A DNA stretch of 64,000 nucleotides from Vogesella mureinivorans (GTDB lineage: Bacteria; Pseudomonadota; Gammaproteobacteria; Burkholderiales; Chromobacteriaceae), in the NCBI RefSeq assembly GCF_007644035.1, contig NZ_VMTV02000512.1, positions 62,001 to 126,000 on the forward strand, given 5' to 3'. The notes beneath the pieces are model-generated. The model saw only the letters and a list, made by a program, of their open reading frames with translations, did no database searches and was not told the DNA's origin. Shown piece after piece: positions 34,605-42,986 of this stretch. The translations under genes were made by a program, and so were the position numbers. Position 1 is the first letter of the stretch; the number at the start of each line of letters is the position of its first letter.

Positions 34605-35417
34605 TTAGCCTCCAAACAGACGCTTGAGGAAGCCGATTTTTTCGGCTTCAAGGAAGCGCATAGGGCGGTCTTCACCCAGGAAACGGGCAACTACGTCGGC
34701 GTAAGCTTCGGCCGCATCGCTACCCTTCAGGTGGATGGCCGGCGTACCGGAGTTCGATGCCTGCAGAATGGCCTGCGATTCCGGAATCACACCGATCAGG
34801 TTCACGCGCAGGATTTCTTTTACATCGTCTACCGACAGCATTTCGCCCTTGTCCACACGACTAGGGGAGTAGCGGGTAATCAGCAGATGCTCTTTTACCG
34901 GCTCGCGGCCTTCGATGGCACGGCGGGATTTGGACGACAGAATGCCCAGGATGCGGTCGGAGTCGCGCACGGACGAGACTTCCGGGTTGGTGACCACCAC
35001 GGCTTCGTCGGCAAACAGCAGCGCCAGCAGCGCGCCTTTTTCGATACCGGCAGGCGAGTCGCACACAATGTACTCAAAGCCCATGTCGGCCATGTCTTTC
35101 AGTACTTTTTCCACGCCTTCTTCGGTGAGCGAGTCCTTGTCGCGGGTTTGCGAGGCCGGCATCACGTACAGGTTGTCGCAGTGCTTGTCCTTGATCAGGG
35201 TCTGGTTCAGCGTGGCTTCGCCGTTGAGCACATTGATCAGGTCGTATACCACGCGGCGTTCGCAGCCCATGATCAGGTCCAGGTTACGCAGGCCGACGTC
35301 GAAGTCGATCACCGCAGTCTTGTGGCCGCGCAGTGCCAGGCCGGATGCAAAACTGGCGCTGGTAGTGGTCTTGCCCACACCACCCTTGCCGGAGGTAACA
35401 ACAATGATTTTTGCCAC
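34605..35417 (-). CDS. minD: Septum site-determining ATPase MinD
   Basis: A 270-residue membrane-associated ATPase that recruits MinC. The deviant Walker A is GKGGVGKTT at 10-18, with both lysines K11 and K16. The C-terminal amphipathic helix ends AEKIGFLKRLFGG. The GTG start at 35417 matches the family length of 270 and has an AAGGAAG site; an earlier in-frame start at 35459 overlaps minC and lacks support. Confidence 0.96.
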   Translation of the reverse strand: MAKIIVVTSGKGGVGKTTTSASFASGLALRGHKTAVIDFDVGLRNLDLIMGCERRVVYDLINVLNGEATLNQTLIKDKHCDNLYVMPASQTRDKDSLTEEGVEKVLKDMADMGFEYIVCDSPAGIEKGALLALLFADEAVVVTNPEVSSVRDSDRILGILSSKSRRAIEGREPVKEHLLITRYSPSRVDKGEMLSVDDVKEILRVNLIGVIPESQAILQASNSGTPAIHLKGSDAAEAYADVVARFLGEDRPMRFLEAEKIGFLKRLFGG

Positions 35418-35448
35418 GATGGTCTTCCTTGCGTCGTCGTGATTCGTG

Positions 35449-36177
35449 TTATTCGCCAAGCGCCGTCATGACGAGGCGCTCGTTTTCTAGATAAATCTGG
35501 GTCGGTTTGCCCTGAATGCTGTCAGGCAGTGCTTGCTCGATGGTGCGATAGACACCGGCAATGGATACCAGCTCGGCTTCCATTCCTTGTACAAAGATGC
35601 GGGCCTGGGTGTTGCCACGCGCACCGGCCAGTGCACGGCCACGCATGGGGGCGTACACGTGGATGCTGCCATCGGCGATCAGCTCGGCCCCCACGTTCAC
35701 GGTGGCCAGCACTACCAGGTCGCCGCCTTTGGCGTAGATCTGCTGGCCGGCGCGTACCGGGCGGTCCACGATCAGGGTATTCGCGGCCACGGGTGCAGCG
35801 GCAGGCGCAGCGACCGGGGCTGGCTGGCTGGCGGGTGGCGCTGCCAGCTCGCTGCGAGGGCTGGCGCTGGCATTGACATAAGCCAGACCGTACAGGCGGG
35901 CCAGCTCGGCTACGGCCATATCACGGTGGCGCAGGGCGATGATGCGAATGCCCTTGGCCAGAAACAGTGCGCGGATCTGGTCCAGATCCAGGCTGGCAGG
36001 GTTGTCGATGGCGTCCAGGTCTAGCAGGAACGCTTCGCTTTGCGAGGCATCGATCTGGTTGCCAAAGCGGGCTTCCAGCGCCGCTTCCAGCTGTGCGCAA
36101 TCACCACTGCGCAGCAGCACCGCCAGCAGGTCCAGGCTGGCAGACTTGATATCAAAAGGGTTGGCCGCAGGGCTCAT
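35449..36177 (-). CDS. minC: Septum site-determining protein MinC
   Basis: A 242-residue inhibitor of FtsZ assembly. The N-terminal domain spans about 1-105, then an alanine/proline-rich linker ([20 protein letters not shown]), then the beta-helix domain with [20 protein letters not shown] and [16 protein letters not shown], which binds MinD. The first gene of the min-oxyR operon. A GGTTGGCCGC word lies at 36159-36168, within the first few codons. Confidence 0.95.
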   Translation of the reverse strand: MSPAANPFDIKSASLDLLAVLLRSGDCAQLEAALEARFGNQIDASQSEAFLLDLDAIDNPASLDLDQIRALFLAKGIRIIALRHRDMAVAELARLYGLAYVNASASPRSELAAPPASQPAPVAAPAAAPVAANTLIVDRPVRAGQQIYAKGGDLVVLATVNVGAELIADGSIHVYAPMRGRALAGARGNTQARIFVQGMEAELVSIAGVYRTIEQALPDSIQGKPTQIYLENERLVMTALGE

Positions 36178-36435
36178 TGTGTGGCTTCGCTACCGGATAG
36201 ATTTAATTTATCACCGGAGTGTAAAGCTTTGGCGACGGCCTTTCAACGCATGCATGACATATTCGTTCGCCTCGATGGTAAAAGGCAAAACTGCCTGTGG
36301 TGTTTTCTGCCTTGCTGCTGCGGCAAGGCGTTTTGTGCTTGATATGCTTAACGTGCTTGTCATTTTTGGTGGCCATGATGTGGCAAAAGCTGTTGTAAAA
36401 AGAGAGCCTTAGTTGTTGTGCAGATGTAAATTTGC

Positions 36436-36463
36436 TTGACATTGCTGCACTGCAATATAGAAT
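36436..36463 (+). promoter_or_regulatory. Sigma-70 promoter of the phasin gene
   Basis: A consensus TTGACA -35 box at 36436-36441 and a TAGAAT -10 box at 36458-36463 are separated by 16 bases. The spacer contains TTGCTGCACTGCAA, which resembles the downstream operator, so a repressor here would block polymerase directly. Confidence 0.75.
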
Positions 36464-36468
36464 CCGTA

Positions 36469-36485
36469 TTGCTGCAATGCAGCAA
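36469..36485 (+). promoter_or_regulatory. PhaR-type operator upstream of the phasin gene
   Basis: TTGCTGCAATGCAGCAA is a perfect palindrome around AAT and contains CTGC-N3-GCAG, the published recognition pattern for the polyhydroxyalkanoate-responsive repressor PhaR in Paracoccus and Rhodobacter. It lies just downstream of the -10 box, where a bound repressor would stop initiation. phaR itself is not in this window. Confidence 0.7.
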
Positions 36486-36541
36486 CGAGACTAAACGACG
36501 GTTTTGCTGCTGAGTTCTCACATTCGAAAAGGATCATGTCC

Positions 36542-37114
36542 ATGTTTACCAACGCACAAGAATTTTCCGCTTTCGGTCAGGCACAGTTTGATAAAGCCGT
36601 TCGCCTGTCTACCATTTTCCTGTCCAGCGCCGAGCGCCTGACCAACCTGCAGCTGGAAATCTCCCGCAAGCTGCTGGCTGCCAACGCTGAAACCCTGAAG
36701 CAGCTGTCTGCCATCAAGGACCCGAAAGCGTTCGCCGAATTCCAGGCCGGTCTGGCCCAGCCTAGCCTGGACAAGGCACTGACCACCGCCCGCGAAGTGT
36801 ACGACGCTACCCTGGTAACCCAGACCGAGCTGACTTCCTTTGTGGAAGAGCAAGTGGCTGAAACCAACAAGCAAGTACTGGACGTGCTGGACCGCTTTGC
36901 CAAAAACGCACCGGCCGGTTCCGAGCCTGCTGTACAGGCACTGAAAAACCTGGTGACCTCCAGCAGCGCTGCTTTTGAAAATGCTTCCAAAACCGCTAAA
37001 AAAGTCGGCTCCGAGTTCGCCGAAGCCAGCGTGGAAGCTGCCGAAACATCGGCCAAAGCAGCAAGCGCAGCAGTTAGCCGCGCCCGCAAGACCCCGGCTA
37101 CGCCAGCTGCCTGA
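36542..37114 (+). CDS. Phasin family protein
   Basis: A 190-residue helical, alanine-rich granule-coat protein (FSAFGQAQFDKAVRLSTIF near the start, LTSFVEEQVAETNKQVLDVL in the middle, and an alanine/lysine-rich tail). It coats polyhydroxyalkanoate granules. ATG at 36542 sits eight bases after AAGGA; ATG at 36536 is only two bases after it, so the inner start is preferred, although the outer cannot be excluded. Codons are strongly biased, in keeping with high expression. The promoter carries a PhaR-type operator. Confidence 0.9.
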   Translation: MFTNAQEFSAFGQAQFDKAVRLSTIFLSSAERLTNLQLEISRKLLAANAETLKQLSAIKDPKAFAEFQAGLAQPSLDKALTTAREVYDATLVTQTELTSFVEEQVAETNKQVLDVLDRFAKNAPAGSEPAVQALKNLVTSSSAAFENASKTAKKVGSEFAEASVEAAETSAKAASAAVSRARKTPATPAA

Positions 37115-37130
37115 TCGCTAGCTAGTACAT

Positions 37131-37157
37131 GAAAAGCCCGCTTCGGCGGGCTTTTTC
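37131..37157 (+). terminator. Intrinsic terminator after the phasin gene
   Basis: A stem AGCCCGC (37135-37141) with GCGGGCT (37146-37152) closes a stable TTCG tetraloop. It is preceded by AAAA and followed by TTTT. It may also serve the convergent minus-strand gene. Confidence 0.92.
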
Positions 37158-37161
37158 TATT

Positions 37162-37827
37162 TCAGGTATGTGCTGTTGGCCGCAGGCTATCAAACAGCTT
37201 TCTGGCGGGCTGCCCCAGCTCCAGCGCGAGCGCCAGTAGCGTGGCCAGGGTGAGAGCATAGTGAACTTGCTGCTGCGGTGGCTGGCGAAAACTCTCCAGC
37301 ACGCTGTCGGCATCCTGTGGCAGTTGATATACGCCATGCTGCGTCAGGTAATGCCGGCACAGGGCGGCCAGCTTGTCGGCCAACTGTTGCTGCTGGCGGA
37401 CCAGGCTCAGCCAGTCTATCTGCACCGCAGCGCCCTGCATCTGGCTGGCATGCTGTGCCAGCGCCGGGCCGGCCAGGTAAAACAGGCTGTCAAAGACGCG
37501 TTTGCACAAGCCTGCCGCGCCCGCTGGCCCGCAGTACAGCCAAGGCTGCCCGGTACCGGCCAGGCTTTGCAGTAAGGCTTGGCACTGCTGGTGCTTGATA
37601 GGGTCACCCGAGACCAGCAGTGCGGTAGGGGATGTGGGCAAAGGCTGCCATAGCAGGCACAGCTCCATGTCGTCGGCTGGCTTATCGGCGTCTAGCGGCA
37701 ATGGGCGGCAATGCAGTGTGATGCCTTGCCAGATGATTATGTCATGGCCTTGGGGCGCGCACAGGGCTGCTTGCTCGGCTGGCAAGCGGTGCAGCAGGAT
37801 ATCGCGGTCATGACTGGGTGCAAGCAT
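37162..37827 (-). CDS. Hypothetical protein resembling a degenerate NAD-dependent dehydrogenase C-terminal domain
   Basis: A 221-residue protein without a clear N-terminal Rossmann GxGxxG motif. The segment YCGPAGAAGLCKRVFDSLFY (about 98-117) resembles the GxxGxGxxxK-VxN catalytic helix of 3-hydroxyisobutyrate/6-phosphogluconate dehydrogenases, with the helix positions partly altered. The second half is a long helical block. I infer a decayed or repurposed member of that family, not a working dehydrogenase. It follows the LysR gene with an eight-base gap and shares its transcript. Confidence 0.65.
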   Translation of the reverse strand: MLAPSHDRDILLHRLPAEQAALCAPQGHDIIIWQGITLHCRPLPLDADKPADDMELCLLWQPLPTSPTALLVSGDPIKHQQCQALLQSLAGTGQPWLYCGPAGAAGLCKRVFDSLFYLAGPALAQHASQMQGAAVQIDWLSLVRQQQQLADKLAALCRHYLTQHGVYQLPQDADSVLESFRQPPQQQVHYALTLATLLALALELGQPARKLFDSLRPTAHT

Positions 37828-37835
37828 GGTAGCGG

Positions 37836-38726
37836 CTAGCTAAGTTTCCATTCGAATGTTTGCAGCCGCTTGATGAACCATCCCAGAGCCTGGCCGGGCT
37901 GGCTTTCTTTCCAGGCATAGTGCAGCTGTACCGGCGCGCGCTTTTCTTCTACTTCCTTGATCACCAGCCGGCCGGCAGCTACATCGTCATGGATGCGGCA
38001 AAGTGGTAAGAAACCTACCCCAAGGCCTGCACGTTGAACAGCGATTTTGTCTTCTACTGTGGCAACGGTCAGACGGCTTTGACCTTCTTGTATCGAAACG
38101 CTGCGTGGAGGCAAACTGCGTGACGTATCTGCCGCCACGGCGACGCGGTAGCGGCGTATCAAATGCTGTGGAATGGGCTCGTCTGCCGTGGCCAAGGGGT
38201 GGTCGGGTGCCACGCAGAACACAAACTTGGTCTTGCCCATGCTGCGGGTCTGGAACACACCGCCCTGGCTGTTTTCGGTGGCGCCAATGGCCAGATCTGC
38301 CCGGCCGTCTACCAGCGCATCCCAGGTACCGCCAAACACCTCACGCGTGATACGCAGCTCGGTATCTGCCCCTAGCTGATTGAACTCTTCCAGCAATAGC
38401 AGCACATCGTCAAAGAACAGCAGGTCGGACATGGCAATGCGCAGCTCGCCTTCCCAACCGGTGGCGTGGGTCTTGACGCGGCTTTCTATCATGGCTGCCG
38501 AATCCAGCAACGATCGGCCTTCTTTCAGCAGTAGCTCGCCGGTAGACGTCAGCCTGGCTTTGTGGCCGCTGCGGTCAAACAGCTGCACGTTCAGGTCTTG
38601 CTCCAGCTTTTGCACACTGTAGGTGATGGCAGAAGGGACGCGGTACAGCTCTTCTGCGGCGGCGGCAAAGCTGCCGCGCCGGTCGATGGCATCCAGCACC
38701 ATCAGGGCATCAAGGGATAGTTTCAT
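37836..38726 (-). CDS. LysR-family transcriptional regulator
   Basis: A 296-residue regulator with an N-terminal winged helix (LSLDALMVLDAIDRRGSFAA, then RVPSAITYSVQKLEQDLNVQ) and a periplasmic-binding-type effector domain. It is divergent from the WrbA-like flavoprotein gene across a 234-base AT-rich gap, so that gene is the probable target. It resembles regulators of quinone- or drug-reducing flavoproteins, but the inducer is unknown. Confidence 0.9.
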   Translation of the reverse strand: MKLSLDALMVLDAIDRRGSFAAAAEELYRVPSAITYSVQKLEQDLNVQLFDRSGHKARLTSTGELLLKEGRSLLDSAAMIESRVKTHATGWEGELRIAMSDLLFFDDVLLLLEEFNQLGADTELRITREVFGGTWDALVDGRADLAIGATENSQGGVFQTRSMGKTKFVFCVAPDHPLATADEPIPQHLIRRYRVAVAADTSRSLPPRSVSIQEGQSRLTVATVEDKIAVQRAGLGVGFLPLCRIHDDVAAGRLVIKEVEEKRAPVQLHYAWKESQPGQALGWFIKRLQTFEWKLS

Positions 38727-38960
38727 CTTCAGAATATCTGAAAAAAAGTGTCAGAAAGTTACGCTATATCCATCACTGGCACAGCAATATACTGCCATTG
38801 ACAGTTTGCTGCAGTGCAAAGGGTTGGTTTGTCAGCCATTTTTGATATTGGCACGGCCACTTTGCTATTGCCAGATTTTTTGAATTAGCGTGCTGTTCGC
38901 CAGCTAGCCTGATGGCACAGCCATGCTATGACTTCGGTCTATTTATATAGGTGAAATGCG

Positions 38961-39515
38961 ATGACTACCAAACTTGCCGTTGTTTATCACAGTGGTTATG
39001 GCCACACCGCCAAGGTCGCAGAGCACGTGGCCGAGGGTGCCCGTGCCCATGCCGAGGTGGTACTGTTCAATGCCGACGAAGCGACTGCACGTATGGAAGA
39101 GCTGGCCGCATTCGACGCCATCGTGTTTGGTGCGCCTACCTATATGGGCAGTGTATCTGCACCGTTCAAAGCCTTCATGGATGCCAGCGCCAAGGTGTGG
39201 TACAGCCAGGGCTGGAAAGACAAGATCGCCGGTGGTTTTACCGTGTCCAACAGCCCTAGCGGCGACAAGCTGAACACCCTGCAGCAGCTGTCGGTGTTTG
39301 CGGCACAGCACAGCATGATCTGGGTCGGCACCGGCCTGATGCCTGGTGGCACCATTGGCAGCGATATCAACCGCTACGGTAGCTCGCTGGGCCTGATGAC
39401 CCGTACCGACAACGCGCCTGCCGAGGTAACGCCGGATGCGGCCGACCTGGAAACCGCGCGCCTGTTTGGTGCCCGCCTGGCCGAAAAAGCCGCGCAGTTC
39501 AAACGCGGCGCCTGA
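38961..39515 (+). CDS. Flavodoxin family protein, NAD(P)H:quinone oxidoreductase-like (WrbA type)
   Basis: A 184-residue flavodoxin-fold protein. The FMN phosphate loop is VVYHSGYGHTAKVAEHVAEG. The second FMN loop is FGAPTYMGSVSAPFKAFMDA, and the third is GTGLMPGGTIGSDINRYGS. It probably reduces quinones by two electrons. An upstream LysR gene on the other strand is its likely regulator. A strong terminator follows at 39541-39568. Confidence 0.9.
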   Translation: MTTKLAVVYHSGYGHTAKVAEHVAEGARAHAEVVLFNADEATARMEELAAFDAIVFGAPTYMGSVSAPFKAFMDASAKVWYSQGWKDKIAGGFTVSNSPSGDKLNTLQQLSVFAAQHSMIWVGTGLMPGGTIGSDINRYGSSLGLMTRTDNAPAEVTPDAADLETARLFGARLAEKAAQFKRGA

Positions 39516-39516
39516 T

Positions 39517-39526
39517 GCGGCCAACC
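39517..39526 (-). repeat. GGTTGGCCGC word directly after the flavoprotein gene
   Basis: The word begins two bases after the stop codon of the WrbA-like gene and lies next to the terminator at 39541. It is followed by A on the minus strand, as in the consensus. Confidence 0.7.
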
Positions 39527-39540
39527 GTATTGCAGGCAAT

Positions 39541-39568
39541 AAAAAAGCCGGGGTAACCCGGCTTTTTT
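39541..39568. terminator. Bidirectional terminator between the WrbA-like gene and ppa
   Basis: GCCGGG (39547-39552) pairs with CCCGGC (39557-39562) around GTAA, with AAAAAA before and TTTTTT after. It works in both directions, for the plus-strand flavoprotein gene and minus-strand ppa. Confidence 0.93.
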
Positions 39569-39584
39569 GCGTGCGGCGGCAGGC

Positions 39585-40115
39585 TTAGCCTTGCTTGGCG
39601 CGCTCGATACCTTCGTTCAGCTCGCGGGTCGCGTCTTCCAGCGTGCCCCAGCCATTGATCTTGACCCATTTGCCTTTTTCCAGGTCTTTGTAGTGCTCGA
39701 AGAAGTGCACCATCTGGTCGCGCAGCAGCTGCGGCAGGTCTTCCAGCTTCTGGATGTCCTTGTACATCGGGCACAGTTTTTCTACCGGCACGGCGATCAG
39801 CTTGGCATCTACGCCGCCGTCGTCTTCCATCTTGATCAGGCCCAGGGCGCGTACGCGGATCAGCACACCAGGTGGCAGCGGGAACGGGGTCACCACCAGC
39901 ACGTCTACCGGGTCGCCGTCACCGGCGATGGTTTGCGGTACAAAACCGTAGTTGGCCGGGTAGAACATGGAAGTGCCCATGAAGCGGTCTACACACAGGG
40001 CGCCGGTTTCTTTGTCGAATTCGTATTTGATCGGGGCGCTGTTGGCGGAGATCTCGATCACAACGTTGATGTCGTTAGGCATGTCCTTGCCTGGGCTGAT
40101 CAGGTCGATATTCAT
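39585..40115 (-). CDS. ppa: Inorganic pyrophosphatase
   Basis: A 176-residue family I pyrophosphatase that hydrolyses PPi and drives biosynthesis. The active-site signature GDGDPVDVLV is present (AGDGDPVDVLVVTPF), along with YPANYGFVPQT and the lysine-rich DKETGALCVDR entry. It sits between two terminators and is probably monocistronic. The start ATG at 40115 is preceded by a GGACAC region without a strong site. Confidence 0.96.
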   Translation of the reverse strand: MNIDLISPGKDMPNDINVVIEISANSAPIKYEFDKETGALCVDRFMGTSMFYPANYGFVPQTIAGDGDPVDVLVVTPFPLPPGVLIRVRALGLIKMEDDGGVDAKLIAVPVEKLCPMYKDIQKLEDLPQLLRDQMVHFFEHYKDLEKGKWVKINGWGTLEDATRELNEGIERAKQG

Positions 40116-40221
40116 ACGCGGTGTCCTTGTTAGGGTAGGGTAGAGTGAAACAAACCACGGGATTATAACAGCAGCACCGGCAAGGTATAATCGCCACTAT
40201 TGATGACTGCCATAAGCCAGC

Positions 40222-40845
40222 ATGATGCTAGACAAACTGATTACAGAATTCGACCGCGGCCTGCGCACCCTGTTTGCGCCGGCAGTCAGCAGCCGCCCCC
40301 GCCCGGACCACGCGCTAGCCGAGGCCGAGCTGACGGCTGCGGAAAAACAACACACCATCGGCCTGATGCGGGTGAACCACTGCGGCGAGGTATGTGCGCA
40401 GGCGCTGTACCAGGGCCAGGCGCTTACCGCGCGCAACCCTGCCGCGCGCGAGGCGCTGCGCCATGCCGCTTTTGAAGAGGTAGAGCACCTGGCCTGGACC
40501 GAGCAGCGCATCCGCGAGCTGGGTGGCCGCCCCAGCCTGCTGGGCCCGGTGTGGTACACCGGCTCGCTGGCCATTGGCGTCACGGCCGGCCTGCTGGGCG
40601 ACAAGTGGAACCTGGGCTTTCTGGAAGAAACCGAAAAGCAGGTCGGTGCCCACCTGGATAGCCACCTGCAGCAGCTGCCGGAGCAGGACGCCAGAAGCCG
40701 CGCCATTGTGGCGCAAATGCGCGACGATGAGCTGAAGCACGCCGACATGGCGCATGATTTTGGCGCTGCGCCACTGCCACTGCCGGTAAAAGGGCTGATG
40801 AAGCTCACTGCCAAGGTGATGACGGCCACCAGCTACCGCGTGTAA
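40222..40845 (+). CDS. coq7: 2-polyprenyl-3-methyl-6-methoxy-1,4-benzoquinol monooxygenase (Coq7 type)
   Basis: A 207-residue diiron hydroxylase of ubiquinone synthesis. The metal-ligand motifs [29 protein letters not shown] and [14 protein letters not shown] are conserved and supply the glutamates and histidines of the diiron site. It replaces UbiF in bacteria that lack it. A second ATG at 40225 is adjacent. Downstream, its ancestral terminator is split by an inserted element. Confidence 0.94.
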   Translation: MMLDKLITEFDRGLRTLFAPAVSSRPRPDHALAEAELTAAEKQHTIGLMRVNHCGEVCAQALYQGQALTARNPAAREALRHAAFEEVEHLAWTEQRIRELGGRPSLLGPVWYTGSLAIGVTAGLLGDKWNLGFLEETEKQVGAHLDSHLQQLPEQDARSRAIVAQMRDDELKHADMAHDFGAAPLPLPVKGLMKLTAKVMTATSYRV

Positions 40846-40883
40846 GCCACCCTGTAGCACCCAATAAAAAAGCCCGCCAGAGT

Positions 40884-41288
40884 GGTAATGCCGTTCACTT
40901 AAGCAAGTGAACGGCATTTTTGTCTGGACGGTTTTTGAGAATAAAGAGGCGAGGTATTGAATCCGCTTCGCGGATGATGTTTGACATCCCCGGTTCCGCC
41001 CGGCGGACGGGAAAGGGGGCGGGTCGCCGCCCCCTTTTCTATCGCTGAGCGAATCAAAGATTCGCACGCAGACCCCGCGCCCCGGGGCTGCTCGAAACCC
41101 CGTGCAAAATGGCCCGCCCCAGGCGCCGCCGAACTCGCCGCGTGCTAACGTCACGCGGCTCAAACAAATCGGCGTCTTAAAACCTGGGGCGCCCCCTTTT
41201 GCCCGGCTCGCGCCAACGGGAAGGGGCGCTTCACTCACGCCCTCCCACTTGATGGCCAAGCACATTCGCCTAACTGACTGGCATTGCC
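40884..41288. mobile_element. MITE-like element of 405 bp with imperfect terminal inverted repeats
   Basis: The left end GGTAATGCCGTTCACTTAAG (40884 on) and the reverse complement of the right end (GGCAATGCCAGTCAGTTAGG, ending 41288) match at about 18 of 25 positions. No transposase or open frame is inside, so it would need a helper element. The interior has strong hairpins: 40887-40918, ATCCGC/GCGGAT near 40960, AAAGGGGGCGG with CCGCCCCCTTT near 41008-41040, and GCGAATC/GATTCGC near 41050. No target-site duplication is evident. Confidence 0.65.
40887..40921 (+). terminator. Hairpin terminator at the left end of the inserted element
   Basis: AATGCCGTTCACTT (40887-40900) pairs perfectly with AAGTGAACGGCATT (40905-40918) around AAGC and is followed by TTT. 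It overlaps the left terminal repeat of the inserted element. It probably supplies coq7 termination now that the native terminator is split. Confidence 0.85.
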
Positions 41289-41321
41289 GCGAAAGCGGGC
41301 TTTTTGCTGACGCTAGGCTCT

Positions 41322-41345
41322 GCGGCCAACCCCAAGGTTGGCCGC
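41322..41345. repeat. Inverted pair of the GGTTGGCCGC word between coq7 and the antiporter gene
   Basis: GCGGCCAACC (41322-41331, minus orientation) and GGTTGGCCGC (41336-41345) are separated by four bases and face each other. Unlike the trpS and antiporter pairs it lacks flanking A and T runs, so it is not a good intrinsic terminator. It lies just after the stop of the minus-strand antiporter. Confidence 0.8.
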
Positions 41346-41351
41346 AGCCGC

Positions 41352-42761
41352 TTAGAAGAACACGAAAGTCAGCAGCACAAAGGTCGGAATCAGGAACAGG
41401 CAGGCCCAGCCGATGTAGGCAAAGAAGCTGGGCATGGCTACGCCGCGTTCTTCCACAATGGCTTTCACCATGAAGTTCGGCGCGTTACCGATATAGCTGT
41501 TGGCACCCATGAACACCGCCCCCATCGAAATGGCCAGCAGGGTGTTGGCGCCGGGGCCCATCAGCTGCTGGGCATCGCCACCGGCCAGGTTGAAGAACAC
41601 CAGGTAGGTGGGGGCGTTATCCAGGAAGCTGGACAGCGCGCCGGTTAGCCAGAAGTAGGCACCGTTTACCGGGGCACCATCCGGCGTGCTCACCATGCTT
41701 ACCAGCCCGGCAAAAGCACCGGCCTTGCCGGCTTTCAGCATGGCCAGTACCGGAATCATGGTGATGAAAATGGCGGCAAACAGCTTGGCTACCTCCAGCA
41801 TCGGGCCCCAGTTAAAGGCGTTGGCCTGGCGGCAGCGGCCCGGGGTGAGCTTGAGCGACAGCAGGGTTACGCCCAGCAGCAGGATGTCGCGCACCACGTT
41901 TTGCAGCTCGATATCCAGGCCACCAATATGCCAGCTGATGCCTGGCTTCCAGATGCCGGACAGCAAAACGGCCACCACAATGCCGCCCAGCAGGGCAAAG
42001 TTCACCTTGCCTTCAATGCTCACGCGCGAATCCGGCGTCGGGTCTGGCAGCGGCGGCAGGTCTTCTTCCTTGTGGTAGTAATGGCGGTCCAGCAGGTAGA
42101 ACACCACCAGCAGGATGGCGCTAGCCAGCGCCATCGGCGCCAGCATGTGCACCATGGTCCAGCCAAAGCCCACACCCTTCAGAAAGCCCAGAAATAGTGG
42201 CGGGTCGCCCAGCGGTGTCAGCGAGCCGCCGATATTGGCTACCAGAAAGATGAAGAACACAAACACGTGTGTTTTGTAGCGGCGGTTGTCGTTGGCGCGC
42301 AGCAGCGGGCGAATCAGCAACATGGCCGCACCGGTGGTGCCGGTAAAGCTGGCCAGCACGGTACCTACGCCCAGAAAGCCGGTATTCAGCAGCGGCGAGC
42401 CGTGCAGGTTACCGCGCAGGTAGATACCGCCAGCCACGGTAAACAGCGATATCAGCAGAATGATGAACGGCACGTATTCCAGTACCAGTGTGTGCGCCAT
42501 TTCGTAGGCGGTAGCGCCCAGGCCGTGGCTGGCGGCAAATGGCACGATGAACAGCAGCGACCACATGGCAGCGATCTTGCCGAAATGGTGGTGCCAGACG
42601 TTGGCCGCTAATAGCGGCAGCAGGGCAATGGACAGCAGCATGCCGGCAAACGGCAGTGCCCAGGCAATGGCCAGTTCGCCGCCGTTGATGCTGGCCTGCG
42701 CAAACGCAGGTAACAGCAGCAGGGCGCCGGCCAGCAGGTGCGGCAGACGGGAGAGGTTCAT
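41352..42761 (-). CDS. Sodium:proton antiporter, NhaD/ArsB-like family
   Basis: A 469-residue protein with about 12 helices and an N-terminal signal-like helix (LLAGALLLLPAFAQA). Motifs ASFTGTTGAAMLLIRPLLRA, IGGSLTPLGDPPLFLGFLKG and LSSFLDNAPTYLVFFNLAGG are those of the NhaD/citrate-type ion transporter superfamily. It is expected to expel sodium in exchange for protons. ATG at 42761 has an AGGA site; a longer frame lacks one. Confidence 0.9.
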   Translation of the reverse strand: MNLSRLPHLLAGALLLLPAFAQASINGGELAIAWALPFAGMLLSIALLPLLAANVWHHHFGKIAAMWSLLFIVPFAASHGLGATAYEMAHTLVLEYVPFIILLISLFTVAGGIYLRGNLHGSPLLNTGFLGVGTVLASFTGTTGAAMLLIRPLLRANDNRRYKTHVFVFFIFLVANIGGSLTPLGDPPLFLGFLKGVGFGWTMVHMLAPMALASAILLVVFYLLDRHYYHKEEDLPPLPDPTPDSRVSIEGKVNFALLGGIVVAVLLSGIWKPGISWHIGGLDIELQNVVRDILLLGVTLLSLKLTPGRCRQANAFNWGPMLEVAKLFAAIFITMIPVLAMLKAGKAGAFAGLVSMVSTPDGAPVNGAYFWLTGALSSFLDNAPTYLVFFNLAGGDAQQLMGPGANTLLAISMGAVFMGANSYIGNAPNFMVKAIVEERGVAMPSFFAYIGWACLFLIPTFVLLTFVFF

Positions 42762-42986
42762 GGTGAATCCTGTGTTGTCGGTAACGCAGCCCGTTCCGGC
42801 GCCGGATGCGTCGTCCTTTATGGTTTGCTCTGTCAGGGGTAACCGGAAGCGCGGCAGTTTACCAGCATCTGCCAGTGGTGGGGCTATCGGGGCTTTCCCC
42901 TTGCTGTTGCAGAATGTAAACAGCTGATATGCCAAGCAAAACGGCACCGCGCGTGAAGGCGGTGCCGTGTGCCGGTGGTGGGGGAT

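Larger units (their letters stand above)
36178..36541. other. Divergent regulatory region between minC and the phasin gene
   Basis: This 364-base gap lies between minC (minus) and the phasin gene (plus). The right half is AT-rich and carries a sigma-70 promoter and two inverted repeats around it, described separately. The left half must contain the minC promoter, but I see no distinct boxes. No coding sequence is apparent. Confidence 0.7.
40846..41351. other. Intergenic region after coq7, mostly an inserted element
   Basis: Of 506 bases, about 405 (40884-41288) belong to a MITE-like insertion with terminal inverted repeats, described separately. The rest is a split terminator (40866-40877 and 41295-41300) and an inverted pair of the repeated word (41322-41345). 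No coding sequence is supported. Confidence 0.75.
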
